Source: an uncultured Clostridium sp.
GTDB taxonomy: Bacteria; Bacillota; Clostridia; Lachnospirales; Lachnospiraceae
Length of the DNA: 59,206 nucleotides
Assembly: GCF_900547735.1 (NCBI RefSeq)
Contig: NZ_URHZ01000028.1
Span: forward strand, 1-59,206
Reading direction: 5' to 3'
Part shown: one piece after another, positions 32,715 to 41,472 of the stretch
Position numbering within the stretch: position 1 is the first letter of the stretch
How the letters are laid out: every line of letters starts with the position of its first letter
Made by a program: the position numbers and the translations under genes
Notes under the pieces: generated by a model
What the model saw: only the letters and a program-made list of their open reading frames with translations
Told to the model about the DNA's origin: nothing
Databases searched by the model: none

Positions 32715-33086
32715 ATGACCAAGAAGACGAAAGTGGAAGCTATTTTAAAAACGGATAGTAAACTGAGGGAATTACGTAAAAAACGCGATTTAAAACAGGA
32801 GCTGCTGGCGGATGAAATAGGCTCATCACAGCAGACGGTCAGCCGCATTGAGAATGATAAATTATTGATGTCGGTTGAGACTTTAATACGCCTTTCCGCC
32901 TATTTCAATGTTACAACCGACTATATGCTGGGAATTTCAGATTTTGGACCCTCGGAGGAAGAAGACGACAGTAAGGCGCAGGAGCTGGCACAGTTGTACA
33001 TGGCACTGGGGGAAAGAGACAGGGAGCTGTTATTCAGCCAGGCCAGGAAGATGTATGAATTAGATCATAAAAAGAAAGAAAAATAG
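32715..33086 (+). CDS. XRE-family helix-turn-helix regulator
   Basis: The 123-residue protein has a Cro/C1-type HTH (about residues 15-75: RKKRDLKQELLADEIGSSQQ is the first helix pair) ending in TTDYMLGIS, followed by a short acidic then helical tail. A stretch in the C-terminus (LYMALGERDRELLFSQARKM) is typical of repressor-like XRE proteins and may dimerise. GAGGTG precedes the ATG. A 17-bp palindrome upstream may be its operator. It is monocistronic. Confidence 0.88.
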   Translation: MTKKTKVEAILKTDSKLRELRKKRDLKQELLADEIGSSQQTVSRIENDKLLMSVETLIRLSAYFNVTTDYMLGISDFGPSEEEDDSKAQELAQLYMALGERDRELLFSQARKMYELDHKKKEK

Positions 33087-33136
33087 GAACTGTTCAGGCA
33101 GGTACCGGACAGTGATATAAAATAATAAACAAGTGC

Positions 33137-33166
33137 GGAAAAGGGAGGCCTTCAGCCTCCCTTTTT
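33137..33166 (+). terminator. Intrinsic terminator of the XRE gene
   Basis: AAGGGAGGC (33141-33149) and GCCTCCCTT (33155-33163) form a perfect stem with a TTCA-containing loop, followed by a T-run. It lies between the convergent XRE and AraC genes. Confidence 0.85.
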
Positions 33167-33201
33167 CCGACGGTATCGGCAAGCGGCAGACAACATAGCG
33201 G

Positions 33202-34137
33202 TTACAGGTGTTTTCTCTGAGGTCTCTTTGCCCTCTGCATGATGGACGCGCGGTATTCGGTCGGCGTCATGTCGGTGATTTTCTTAAACTGCCTGGAAAA
33301 GTAGTGCACCGAGGTGTAGCCCAGGGCATCCGCTATCTGGGTAAAGTTCATCTGCTGGTTGCGGATCATCTGTTTGGCAGCGCTTATCTTCATCTGGTTA
33401 AAACACTCCATCACGCCGCTTTTCTGGTAGGTCCGGAACAGCTTTTTAAGCTGCGACGCACCGATCAGGTTGTCGCGGCATATTTTTTCCACGGTGAGCT
33501 GCCGGCCGATATGGCGGTCCAGGTAGTCGATAATGCTGGCAAACAATTCATTTCCATCCGAGAGCGCCGGAGTCCGGCCGGGATTGTAGAGGGCAGGCAA
33601 GGGCTTTTCTTCATTATAAGAGAAGGCGCCGGAAAAAGTGCGGAACAGTTGAATCAGAAACTGTTCCAGATGTATTTTAATCATCTGCTCCGCGCCGAAG
33701 GGAATGTTCTCCCTGCGGCTCAGCACCTCCATATAAGGGTCGTCCATCGGTCCGTCGAAGGTGTCGCGGGCTTCGGCAATAATCTGGGACAGAAGGTTGC
33801 GCTCGCTCTCGCCGACCGTCAGGATCTTGTGCTCAAAAAATGCCATGCACGGTTCGCCGGCCTCAAAGGAGATGACAACCAGGTTCGGCGCGATGACGTT
33901 GTTGGCGGCCAGGGCGTGGAATTCATTGGGCCGGTGGAAAATAATCTGTCCCTGATGAAGGACAAATTTCTCACGGTCTGCCGTCACCTGGAGTTCTCCC
34001 TTATCCACATACATAAACTCCCAGAAGTTGTGAGATTCACCGGGAAATGTGAAATCACTCATATATTCAAAATAATGCAGGCTGACGATTTTTCCGATTC
34101 GCAGCTCTTCTTTTAACTCGGTAAACTGATAGGACAT
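33202..34137 (-). CDS. AraC-family regulator with cupin sensor domain
   Basis: The 311-residue protein has a cupin-like N-terminus (about 25-110: HNFWEFMYVDKGELQVTADR...GQIIFHRPNEFHAL) and the two AraC HTH motifs at the C-terminus (about 210-300: LTVEKICRDNLIGASQLKKLF and FTQIADALGYTSVHYFSRQFK). It is divergent from the CUT1 transporter, so it probably activates transport and later genes on binding an imported disaccharide. Repeated ACTAAAAGTG motifs around the transporter promoter are candidate sites. The ATG at 34137 follows AGGAGGCG. Confidence 0.9.
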   Translation of the reverse strand: MSYQFTELKEELRIGKIVSLHYFEYMSDFTFPGESHNFWEFMYVDKGELQVTADREKFVLHQGQIIFHRPNEFHALAANNVIAPNLVVISFEAGEPCMAFFEHKILTVGESERNLLSQIIAEARDTFDGPMDDPYMEVLSRRENIPFGAEQMIKIHLEQFLIQLFRTFSGAFSYNEEKPLPALYNPGRTPALSDGNELFASIIDYLDRHIGRQLTVEKICRDNLIGASQLKKLFRTYQKSGVMECFNQMKISAAKQMIRNQQMNFTQIADALGYTSVHYFSRQFKKITDMTPTEYRASIMQRAKRPQRKHL

Positions 34138-34260
34138 AGGCGCCTCCTGTGGGATGGGTTTTCCGGCGGCTTACCAAAACTGTGTCTTCCGGCCGTATAA
34201 CCGTAATTGAGACTTTTTTACATTTTAACCTGAATTCCGGCAGGTGTAAAGAAGAAAAGA

Positions 34261-34364
34261 ACTAAAAGTGCAAAAAAGGAAACGATTTGTATAAAGAAAT
34301 TTGGCAATTAGTATAATATCATAGAGATATGAATTGCACTAAATGTGAAAATTCACTAAAAGTG
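34261..34364 (+). promoter_or_regulatory. CUT1 operon promoter with three ACTAAAAGTG repeats
   Basis: ACTAAAAGTG occurs at 34261-34270 and 34355-34364, and ACTAAATGTG at 34338-34347. The last two are spaced 17 bp apart, about 1.6 helical turns. TATAAT at 34312-34317 has no good -35 box, which fits activator dependence. Confidence 0.55.
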
Positions 34365-34382
34365 TTAAGGAGGAAAGTTTTT

Positions 34383-35699
34383 ATGAAAAAAAGAACGTTA
34401 AGCGTACTTTTGACAGCAGCTATGGCGGTTACCATGCTCGCAGGCTGCGGAAGCAAGAAGGAAAGCGCTCCGGCTGAGACAGCAGCGCCGGCGGCAACAG
34501 AGGAAGCAGGAAGTGAAGCAGGCGGGGAGGCAGCAGCTCCGGCCGAAGGCGGCACACTCGTTTACTGGTCCATGTGGGAGTCTACCGAGCCACAGGGTCA
34601 GGCGATTCAGAAAGCAATCGATGCCTTTACAGCAGAAACAGGCATCAAGGTTGACGTACAGTTCAAGGGACGTACCGGTATCCGTGAAGGTTTACAGCCG
34701 GCTCTTGACGCAGGAACCAATATCGACTTATTTGACGAGGATATCGACCGTGTCAACAAGACATGGGGACAGTACTTATTAGATCTGGAAGACCTTGCAA
34801 AAGCGGCTGACTATGAGTCTACAGCCAATGCAGGACTGATCAATGCATGCCGCGAAGTTGGCGACGGGACATTAAAGTCCATTCCTTACCAGCCAAACGT
34901 ATTTGCAATGTTCTACAACCAGGATATTTTTGATGAAGCAGGCGTGACAGCAGTTCCTACCACATGGGCAGAACTGGATGCAGCTTGTGCAAAGATTAAA
35001 GATGCGGGCTACGTTCCGATTACAGATGATGACGCATATATCACATGCTTATTCGGATACCATATGTGCCGTCTCGTAGGATACGAGAGAACATCCGAGA
35101 TCGTTAAGAACGGCGAGTGGGATGACCCGGCAGTTCTTCAGACAGCAGAGGCTTTCGCAGATTTCGCAAAGAAGGGTTACTTCTCTGAGGATATCGCTTC
35201 CAACGTATGGCCGGCAGGTCAGAACATGGAACTGGCAGGCGGAACAGCCGCTATGTACTTAAACGGCTCCTGGCTTCCAAACGAAGTTAAGGATATGGCC
35301 GGTGACGACTTTAACTGGGGATGCTTCAGCTACCCGGCAGTTGAAGGCGGAAAAGACGGAACAAACGCATCCAACTACGGTGCTCAGGTACTCGCTATCA
35401 ACAAGAATTCCAAGAACGCAGAAGCAGCTTTCCAGTTAATCTGCAAGATTACAAAGGGCGAATATGACAAAGTATTAGCTGAGGACAGCAACGGTATACC
35501 GGCAGATACAAGCAACACAGAGTGGCCTGCAATGGTTAAATGCGCACAGCCTGTTATGGAACAGCTTACAGTTCGTTATCCATGGGCAGCAGGCGCTGAA
35601 GACAACGCAGATATGACTCCAATCATCAAAGAGAACATGCTCAAACTGGTTGGCGGTTCCATCTCAGCTCAGGAATTCGTTGATGCATTAAAGAAATAA
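34383..35699 (+). CDS. CUT1 sugar ABC transporter substrate-binding lipoprotein
   Basis: The product has about 438 residues. A signal peptide ends in LAGC (lipobox), followed by an Ala/Glu/Pro-rich linker; the fold is of the family 1 extracellular sugar-binding proteins (LVYWSMWESTEPQGQAIQKA and AAMYLNGSWLPNEVKD). By context with GH112 and the NahK-like kinase it could bind lacto-N-biose/galacto-N-biose, as GltA does in bifidobacteria; the sequence alone does not prove this. AAGGAGG precedes the ATG at 34383. Codons look highly biased, as expected for a strongly expressed lipoprotein. Confidence 0.9.
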   Translation: MKKRTLSVLLTAAMAVTMLAGCGSKKESAPAETAAPAATEEAGSEAGGEAAAPAEGGTLVYWSMWESTEPQGQAIQKAIDAFTAETGIKVDVQFKGRTGIREGLQPALDAGTNIDLFDEDIDRVNKTWGQYLLDLEDLAKAADYESTANAGLINACREVGDGTLKSIPYQPNVFAMFYNQDIFDEAGVTAVPTTWAELDAACAKIKDAGYVPITDDDAYITCLFGYHMCRLVGYERTSEIVKNGEWDDPAVLQTAEAFADFAKKGYFSEDIASNVWPAGQNMELAGGTAAMYLNGSWLPNEVKDMAGDDFNWGCFSYPAVEGGKDGTNASNYGAQVLAINKNSKNAEAAFQLICKITKGEYDKVLAEDSNGIPADTSNTEWPAMVKCAQPVMEQLTVRYPWAAGAEDNADMTPIIKENMLKLVGGSISAQEFVDALKK

Positions 35700-35750
35700 T
35701 GATAAAGTAGAAGCGTCCGCGCTTGAATGAAAGACTACTGAATGAAGATT

Positions 35751-35794
35751 ACATGGTGGCACCGATAAATTCATCGCTGTCACCATGTTTTTTA
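35751..35794 (+). terminator. Attenuating terminator after the sugar-binding protein gene
   Basis: ACATGGTG (35751-35758) pairs with CACCATGT (35781-35788) and is followed by TTTTTT. Lying inside the operon, it probably allows only part of transcription to reach the permease genes, which need fewer copies. Confidence 0.75.
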
Positions 35795-35834
35795 AAAACA
35801 TATTCAAAAATAAAGATGAAAAGGGGGAAGCAGC

Positions 35835-36740
35835 TTGAAGAAGAACAAGGCAATGATTGTCACTTTCCTGGCACCGGCAGTATTTATGTTTATTATGGTA
35901 TTCCTGTATCCAATCTGCCGTACGGTCGTGATGAGTTTCTTTAAAATAGAAGGAATCACGGATTCGGTATCCAAGTGGCAGTTTACCGGAATTGACAACT
36001 ACGTCAAACTTATGAATACCACATTGTTTAAGACCTCCATGTGGAACCTGTTCCGTATCTGGTTTATCGGAGGTATCATCGTAATGTCTCTGGCTCTCTT
36101 ATTTGCGGTTATTCTGACAAGCGGAATACGCTTCAAGAGCTTTTTCAGAGCAATGATTTACCTGCCGAACGTAGTCAGCGCCGTAGCTCTGGCAACGATG
36201 TGGCTTCAGTATGTATACAACAACAAGTACGGTCTCCTGACCGGCATTTTTAAGAAGCTGGGTCTGACCTCACTGGCCAAAATCCAGTGGCTGGACAGCG
36301 ACCATAAGTTCTACGCGCTGTTGTTTGCCTACTGTTTCGGTATGGTAGGTTACCATATGCTGATTTTTGCCAGCGGCATTGAGCGTATCAGTGAGGATTA
36401 TTATGAAGCGGCCACTCTGGACGGAGCCAATAAACTCGGCCAGTTCCGCTATATCACCCTGCCTCTTTTAAAAGGGGTGTTTAAGACGAACATTACCATG
36501 TGGAGTGTTACATCCGTAGGATTTTTCGTATGGTCGCAGCTGTTCTCCTCCGTTACGGCGGATAATCAGACGATCACTCCGATGGTTTACCTGTATATGC
36601 AGATATTCGGCGCCGGCAACAGCGTGACGGAACGAAACTCCGGTCTTGGCGCGGCGGTCGGTGTTATGCTGAGCATCTGCGTGGTCCTCATCTTCTGGCT
36701 GTGTAACCATCTGCTGAAAGATGACGACCTGGAATTCTAA
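35835..36740 (+). CDS. CUT1 sugar ABC permease (MalF-like)
   Basis: The 301-residue protein has about six membrane segments and the EAA loop EAATLDGANKLGQFRYITLP. The TTG start follows AAGGGGGAAGC. This MalF-type permease pairs with the next, MalG-type gene 14 nt downstream. No ATPase gene is in this cluster, so it should share a multi-purpose MsmK-like ATPase encoded elsewhere, a common arrangement in clostridia. Confidence 0.9.
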   Translation: MKKNKAMIVTFLAPAVFMFIMVFLYPICRTVVMSFFKIEGITDSVSKWQFTGIDNYVKLMNTTLFKTSMWNLFRIWFIGGIIVMSLALLFAVILTSGIRFKSFFRAMIYLPNVVSAVALATMWLQYVYNNKYGLLTGIFKKLGLTSLAKIQWLDSDHKFYALLFAYCFGMVGYHMLIFASGIERISEDYYEAATLDGANKLGQFRYITLPLLKGVFKTNITMWSVTSVGFFVWSQLFSSVTADNQTITPMVYLYMQIFGAGNSVTERNSGLGAAVGVMLSICVVLIFWLCNHLLKDDDLEF

Positions 36741-36754
36741 AAGGAGGGGAAGTT

Positions 36755-37630
36755 ATGGCGAAAGAAAAGAAAGTGCGCGAACGCGTTAACTGGAACAGAG
36801 AACTGAAACTTGCCCCCGGCTATTTGATTCTGTGTCTCTGGATTTTATTTACCGTTGTTTTGCTGGGATGGGTAGTGGGCGCCAGTTTTTCCACGACAAA
36901 GGCGATTTTCGCAGGAAAGATTATGTCCAGTGGATTCCATCTCGAAAACTATGCGAAGGCCTGGAACAACTCGAATGTTTCTACCTTCTTCATGAACTCA
37001 CTGGGGTATGCAATTATTTCCTGCACCCTGTTAATTCTGATCTGCGCTCCGGCGGCATATGCTTTGTCAAGATTTAAATTTATTGCCAATAAGGTAATCC
37101 AGACCGGATTTGTATCGGCCATGGGCGTTCCGGTTGTTATGATCGTGCTCCCGCTGTTCGGACTGGTAGCGGGAATGGACCTTTTAAACCACGAGCTGTC
37201 CAACCGTTTTGTGCTGATATTCCTCTACATAGGAATTAACGTGCCGTATACGACGATTTTCCTGATGACGTTTTTTGCCAACATATCAAGGGCGTTTGAG
37301 GAAGCCGCGGCGATCGACGGCTGTTCACCGACCAAGACATTCTGGCTGATAATGCTGCCGATGGCACAGCCGGGTATCATAACAGTAACCATCTTCAACT
37401 TTATCAATGTATGGAATGAGTATTTCATTTCCCTGATTTTCGGAAACTCAGACAGGATACGTCCCGTTGCCGTAGGTCTTTACTCCATGATTAACTCCAT
37501 GAAGTACACAGGCGACTGGGCCGGTATGTTTGCGGCGGTTATCATTGTATTCCTGCCGACGTTCATCCTGTACATCTTCCTGTCGGAGAAGATTATTGCC
37601 GGTGTAACAGGCGGCGGTGTTAAAGGTTAA
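36755..37630 (+). CDS. CUT1 sugar ABC permease (MalG-like)
   Basis: The 291-residue protein has six predicted membrane segments and the EAA motif EEAAAIDGCSPTKTFWLIML. AAGGAGGGGAAG lies just before the ATG. It completes the transmembrane part of the importer begun by the 34383 binding protein. A hairpin without a T-run follows and separates it from the nucleotidyltransferase gene. Confidence 0.9.
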   Translation: MAKEKKVRERVNWNRELKLAPGYLILCLWILFTVVLLGWVVGASFSTTKAIFAGKIMSSGFHLENYAKAWNNSNVSTFFMNSLGYAIISCTLLILICAPAAYALSRFKFIANKVIQTGFVSAMGVPVVMIVLPLFGLVAGMDLLNHELSNRFVLIFLYIGINVPYTTIFLMTFFANISRAFEEAAAIDGCSPTKTFWLIMLPMAQPGIITVTIFNFINVWNEYFISLIFGNSDRIRPVAVGLYSMINSMKYTGDWAGMFAAVIIVFLPTFILYIFLSEKIIAGVTGGGVKG

Positions 37631-37644
37631 ATATGAAGTTTCAG

Positions 37645-37692
37645 GTTACGGTTCACGGCCCCGCTATAGAACGCGGTCCTGTGGACCGTAAC
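37645..37692 (+). promoter_or_regulatory. Intercistronic stem-loop
   Basis: GTTACGGTTCAC (37645-37656) pairs with GTGGACCGTAAC (37681-37692) with a G-T pair, and an inner CCGC/GCGG stem follows. It lies between the permease and the nucleotidyltransferase and lacks a T-run, so message stability or partial termination is more likely than full termination. Confidence 0.55.
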
Positions 37693-37731
37693 CCGGCAGT
37701 ATGAATCCAAGTGAAAGGAAGTATAGACAGT

Positions 37732-38661
37732 ATGGACAAAAAACCGGTTTTAGTAATTATGGCAGCCGGCATGGGCAGCAGATACGGCGGTCTGAAACAG
37801 ATTGACCCGGTAGATAAAGACGGAGATTTGATTATTGATTTTTCCATCTTCGATGCAATCGAAGCGGGATTTGAGAAAGTCGTCTTCATTATAAAGAAAG
37901 CAATTGAGGCAGATTTTAAAGAGCATATCGGTAACCGGATGGAGAAACATTTGAAGGTTGAGTATGTTTATCAGGAGACCGATAAGCTTCCTGAAGGGTT
38001 CGAGGTGCCGGAAGGCCGTGTAAAACCCTGGGGAACGGGCCATGCGATTCTCTGCTGCAAGGACGTGATTGACGGACCGTTTGCCGTGATCAATGCCGAT
38101 GATTTCTACGGTAAATCCGCATTCAGGGAGATTTACGCCCAGCTTGCCGCAAACAGTGATGCCGGGAAGTACCAGTACACGATGGTCGGCTATGAGCTTC
38201 ACAATACTCTGACGGAGAACGGTTATGTGGCCAGAGGCATCTGCAGCACCGATGAGGCCGGGAAACTGGTAGATATCCATGAGAGGACCAGGATTGAGAA
38301 TCACGGCGGCAGGGCGGAATATACGGAGGATGACGGAAAGACCTGGGAATTTCTTCCGGCCGGAACCATCGCTTCGATGAACATGTGGGGATTTACAAAG
38401 AGCATTCTGGCCGAGCTGGAAGCCCGATTTGTACCTTTCCTGGAGAAGAATCTTCCGGAAAACCCGATTAAATGTGAGTATTTCCTCCCGTTTGTTGTGG
38501 ATGAACTCCTGAAAGAGGGAAAAGCGGAGGTAACTGTATTAAAGAGTGTTGACCGCTGGTATGGCGTCACCTACAAGGAAGATAAACAGATGGTGATGGA
38601 CGCCATCCAGGGCATGAAAGATCGGGGAATCTACCCTGAAAAACTCTGGGAGGACAGATAG
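37732..38661 (+). CDS. Sugar-1-phosphate nucleotidyltransferase
   Basis: The product has about 309 residues. The start of the protein has the nucleotide-binding signature IMAAGMGSRYGGLKQID of NTP-transferases that make NDP-sugars, with VKPWGTGHAI and VINADDFYG for substrate and metal. It is not a standard GalU (motifs differ). It overlaps functionally with the NahK-like gene 2 nt downstream, so it may convert HexNAc-1-phosphate or galactose-1-phosphate to a UDP-sugar. This would replace the GalT step of the bifidobacterial pathway, but that is inference. AAAGGAAG precedes the ATG at 37732. Confidence 0.82.
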   Translation: MDKKPVLVIMAAGMGSRYGGLKQIDPVDKDGDLIIDFSIFDAIEAGFEKVVFIIKKAIEADFKEHIGNRMEKHLKVEYVYQETDKLPEGFEVPEGRVKPWGTGHAILCCKDVIDGPFAVINADDFYGKSAFREIYAQLAANSDAGKYQYTMVGYELHNTLTENGYVARGICSTDEAGKLVDIHERTRIENHGGRAEYTEDDGKTWEFLPAGTIASMNMWGFTKSILAELEARFVPFLEKNLPENPIKCEYFLPFVVDELLKEGKAEVTVLKSVDRWYGVTYKEDKQMVMDAIQGMKDRGIYPEKLWEDR

Positions 38662-38663
38662 AG

Positions 38664-39782
38664 ATGAGCTGCGATAAGGCACTGAAGACAGAGGAGGCCA
38701 TGGCAAATATGTGCTATGAAGGCACGGTGACGGAATATTACCGTTACGGCCATGGTCATATCAACGACACTTTTTATGTTAGAACACAGGCGGAGGACGG
38801 TGAACACGCTTACATTCTGCAGAGAATGAACCGGGAAGTGTTTAAGGATCCCGTTTCCCTGATGAAAAATATCACGGGTGTCACCGGCTTTCTGAGAAAA
38901 GAAATCGAGAAAGAGGGAGGGGATCCCCTGAGGGAGACCCTGAATCTGGTACCGGTGAAAGACGGAAAAGATTATTATGTGGACAGCGACGGGGAATACT
39001 GGCGCTCCTATCTTTTCATCGCCGATGCCACCTGTTACGACAAAGTGGAGAAACCGGAAGATTTCTATCAGAGTGCGAAGGCATTCGGCCGTTTCCAGCG
39101 TCAGTTGTCACTGTATCCGGCAGATGAACTGTCCGAGACAATCCCAAATTTCCACAATACCCCTGTCAGGCTTCAGACATTCAGGAAAGCTGTGGAGGAG
39201 GATGTGTGCGGCCGTGCGGCTTCGGTCCGGGAAGAAATTCGGTTTGTACTGGACCGCGCGGATGAGGCAGGAGCCGCGATGGAGATGCAGAAGGCGGGAA
39301 AACTTCCGCTGCGCGTTACCCATAACGACACAAAGCTCAACAATATCATGATAGATGATGAGACGGGAGAGGCCCTGTGTATCATTGATCTGGACACCAT
39401 CATGCCGGGATTATCCATCTTTGATTTTGGAGACTCCATCCGGTTCGGCGCCAATACGGCGGCCGAGGATGAGCCCGATTACTCATTGGCAGGACTGTCG
39501 CTTCCCCTGTTTGATATCTACACAAAGGGATATCTGGAGGGCTGTAAGGGAAGCCTGACCAGGGAAGAAGTGCAGATGCTCCCCATGGGCGCGAAGCTCA
39601 TGACCTACGAGTGCGGAGTGAGATTCCTTACGGACTATCTCCAGGGAGACGTCTATTTTAAGATTACCAGGGAAAACCATAACCTGGACCGCTGCCATAC
39701 CCAGTTTGCTCTCGTGGCGGACATGGAGAAAAAGTGGGATGAGATGAAGGCAGCCGTTGAGAAATACGCAGGACAACAGTAG
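38664..39782 (+). CDS. NahK-like N-acetylhexosamine kinase (APH-fold phosphotransferase)
   Basis: The 372-residue protein has the aminoglycoside phosphotransferase-like kinase fold: GHINDTFYVR, AYILQRMNREVF, catalytic loop VTHNDTKLNNIM (Asp and Asn) and the metal-binding CIIDLDTIMPGL. These features and length match N-acetylhexosamine 1-kinases, which phosphorylate GlcNAc/GalNAc at C1. It begins 2 nt after the nucleotidyltransferase stop, so the two are coupled. With GH112 it could complete GNB/LNB use. A GC-rich stem-loop follows. Confidence 0.85.
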   Translation: MSCDKALKTEEAMANMCYEGTVTEYYRYGHGHINDTFYVRTQAEDGEHAYILQRMNREVFKDPVSLMKNITGVTGFLRKEIEKEGGDPLRETLNLVPVKDGKDYYVDSDGEYWRSYLFIADATCYDKVEKPEDFYQSAKAFGRFQRQLSLYPADELSETIPNFHNTPVRLQTFRKAVEEDVCGRAASVREEIRFVLDRADEAGAAMEMQKAGKLPLRVTHNDTKLNNIMIDDETGEALCIIDLDTIMPGLSIFDFGDSIRFGANTAAEDEPDYSLAGLSLPLFDIYTKGYLEGCKGSLTREEVQMLPMGAKLMTYECGVRFLTDYLQGDVYFKITRENHNLDRCHTQFALVADMEKKWDEMKAAVEKYAGQQ

Positions 39783-39819
39783 TGTGCATTGCATGCGGCA
39801 GGAAAACAGGACATTTCTG

Positions 39820-39861
39820 GATGCCGCCGGACGGAGTTACAAGACTCCGGCTGGCGGCATT
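39820..39861 (+). promoter_or_regulatory. GC-rich stem-loop after the NahK-like gene
   Basis: GATGCCGCCGGACGGAGT (39820-39837) folds back on ACTCCGGCTGGCGGCATT (39844-39861) with a short loop. No T-run follows, so it would be a weak terminator or a stability element at the end of the CUT1-NahK operon. Confidence 0.6.
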
Positions 39862-40038
39862 ATTGAGTTGAGCGAGGAACGGGAACGCCGGCCATTCCGG
39901 AGCCGTCCCCGCATCACAACTAAAGCAAACCCACAGTTTCTTACTAAAATAGTGCTGGAAATAGCTGGGAAATGTATTATAATCAATATAGGTGTTATAA
40001 GAAAATCGCAGAATTTTATGCGGGAAAGGAGAAGCTGG

Positions 40039-41295
40039 ATGGTAGAAGAAATTTTCGAATCAAGGCCGCAGGAGGTTCTGGTTGTGAATATGTTCGGCGG
40101 TTTTTCGATGACATATGCGGGCAGGAAGATAGCGTTTTCGAGAAGCAGCAATACAAAGTTTATTCAGCTTCTGCAGCTTTTGCTTTTAAATGCCGGCCAC
40201 GGGATTTCCAAGAAAGAGCTGATTGACACGCTCTACGGCTGGGATGAGGGCGTCAACCCGAATAAGAATCTGAACAACGTCATATACAGGCTGAAAAAGC
40301 AGCTGATTACGGCAGGTCTGCCGGAGGAGGATTATGTCATTCTGGATAACGGCATGTGCCGCTGGAACAGCAGCTTTCCCGTGGAGACGGATACGGTGCT
40401 GTTTGCAAAGTATGCGGCGGCCGCGGAGAATAAAGAGGGAGACGAACGCATCAGAGCCCTTGAAAAAGCAGAACGCCTTTATGCAGGAGAACTGCTTCCG
40501 GAATTTTCAACGGAGCTATGGGTAATAGAGGAGAATCTAAAGCTTAAGAACCTGTATGAACAGACAGTGAAAGCTCTGGGCGCGGTCCTGAGAGAGGCGG
40601 GAGAGTATCAGGAGGAACTGAAGCTTTACCGCAAGGCGGGAAAGATCTATCCCTTTGACAAATGGCAGGTTCAGGAGATTGACTGCCTGATGTTAATGAA
40701 AGAATACAAAGAAGCGTACGATGTCTATCAGAATACGGCCAGCCTGTACTGCGAGGAGATGGGAGTGCCGCCGGGACCCGAGATGGTGAGCCGCCTGCGT
40801 CAGATAGAGCAGCAGATTAAGAATCCGGTCGGTAATTTTGAAGACCTGAAACAGAATTTCCAGGAACAGCAGAACAGGGGGGCGCTTTACTGTCTGTACC
40901 CCAGCTTTCTGGATTCCTGCCAGCTTATGTCAAGAGTGGCTGAGAGAACGGGAAGATCGGTCTTCCTGATGCTCATAAACCTGACTGATAAGATGGGAAA
41001 AGAGATAACGGATCCGGCGAGACTGGAGACTCAGATGGATTTGCTGAAAGAGGTAATCCGGTCGACCTTCAGAAGAGGAGATTTGTTTACAACATACAGC
41101 AAAAGCCAGTATATGATTATCCTGGTCGGAACGGAGAAGGAGAACTGCAATAAGGCATTTACCAGATGCATTACCCGGTGGAAGAATACGGAGGGAGCAA
41201 GGGGCGAACTCAGTTATTCCGTGGAGTCCCTGATCAAGATGCTGAATCCGGAGCTGTCGGATGAGGAAAATACATCTTCCTGGAATCGGTTTTGA
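40039..41295 (+). CDS. BTAD/SARP-type regulator with degenerate GGDEF-like C-terminus
   Basis: The product has about 418 residues. The N-terminal winged helix (about 10-100; KKELIDTLYGWDEGVNPNKN, NLNNVIYRLKKQL) resembles OmpR/SARP DNA-binding domains, followed by a bacterial transcriptional activation (BTAD) helical repeat domain (about 115-260). The last 130 residues have a GGDEF-like pattern in which RRGD sits exactly five residues before SKSQY, at the place of GGDEF. The catalytic motif is lost but an RxxD inhibitory-site motif remains. The ATG at 40039 follows GGAAAGGAG; earlier in-frame starts have no site. It probably controls the surface-protein locus downstream. Its TATAAT lies at 39978. 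Confidence 0.8.
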   Translation: MVEEIFESRPQEVLVVNMFGGFSMTYAGRKIAFSRSSNTKFIQLLQLLLLNAGHGISKKELIDTLYGWDEGVNPNKNLNNVIYRLKKQLITAGLPEEDYVILDNGMCRWNSSFPVETDTVLFAKYAAAAENKEGDERIRALEKAERLYAGELLPEFSTELWVIEENLKLKNLYEQTVKALGAVLREAGEYQEELKLYRKAGKIYPFDKWQVQEIDCLMLMKEYKEAYDVYQNTASLYCEEMGVPPGPEMVSRLRQIEQQIKNPVGNFEDLKQNFQEQQNRGALYCLYPSFLDSCQLMSRVAERTGRSVFLMLINLTDKMGKEITDPARLETQMDLLKEVIRSTFRRGDLFTTYSKSQYMIILVGTEKENCNKAFTRCITRWKNTEGARGELSYSVESLIKMLNPELSDEENTSSWNRF

Positions 41296-41346
41296 ATGAA
41301 TAAACAGTAAAAAAATACATTTATTGGTAAATATAAGAAAAAGTTT

Positions 41347-41388
41347 AAGAGCTGCTTTTGGCGAGGTAATTCGCGAGGCAGCTCTTTT
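41347..41388 (+). terminator. Intrinsic terminator of the BTAD regulator gene
   Basis: AAGAGCTGC (41347-41355) pairs with GCAGCTCTT (41378-41386) and runs into TTTTG. The loop contains a minor internal hairpin. Confidence 0.75.
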
Positions 41389-41472
41389 GTTATGATAAAA
41401 CAAGAATAACCGGAAAAATGCTCCGAAAACGAGAGCGTTATAGAAAAAAGACGATGGGGAAGTGAGAACCAG

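Noticed and set aside
39820..39861. Copy of the dispersed element
   Set aside because: It is a simple stem-loop without the family's middle stem or apex motif.
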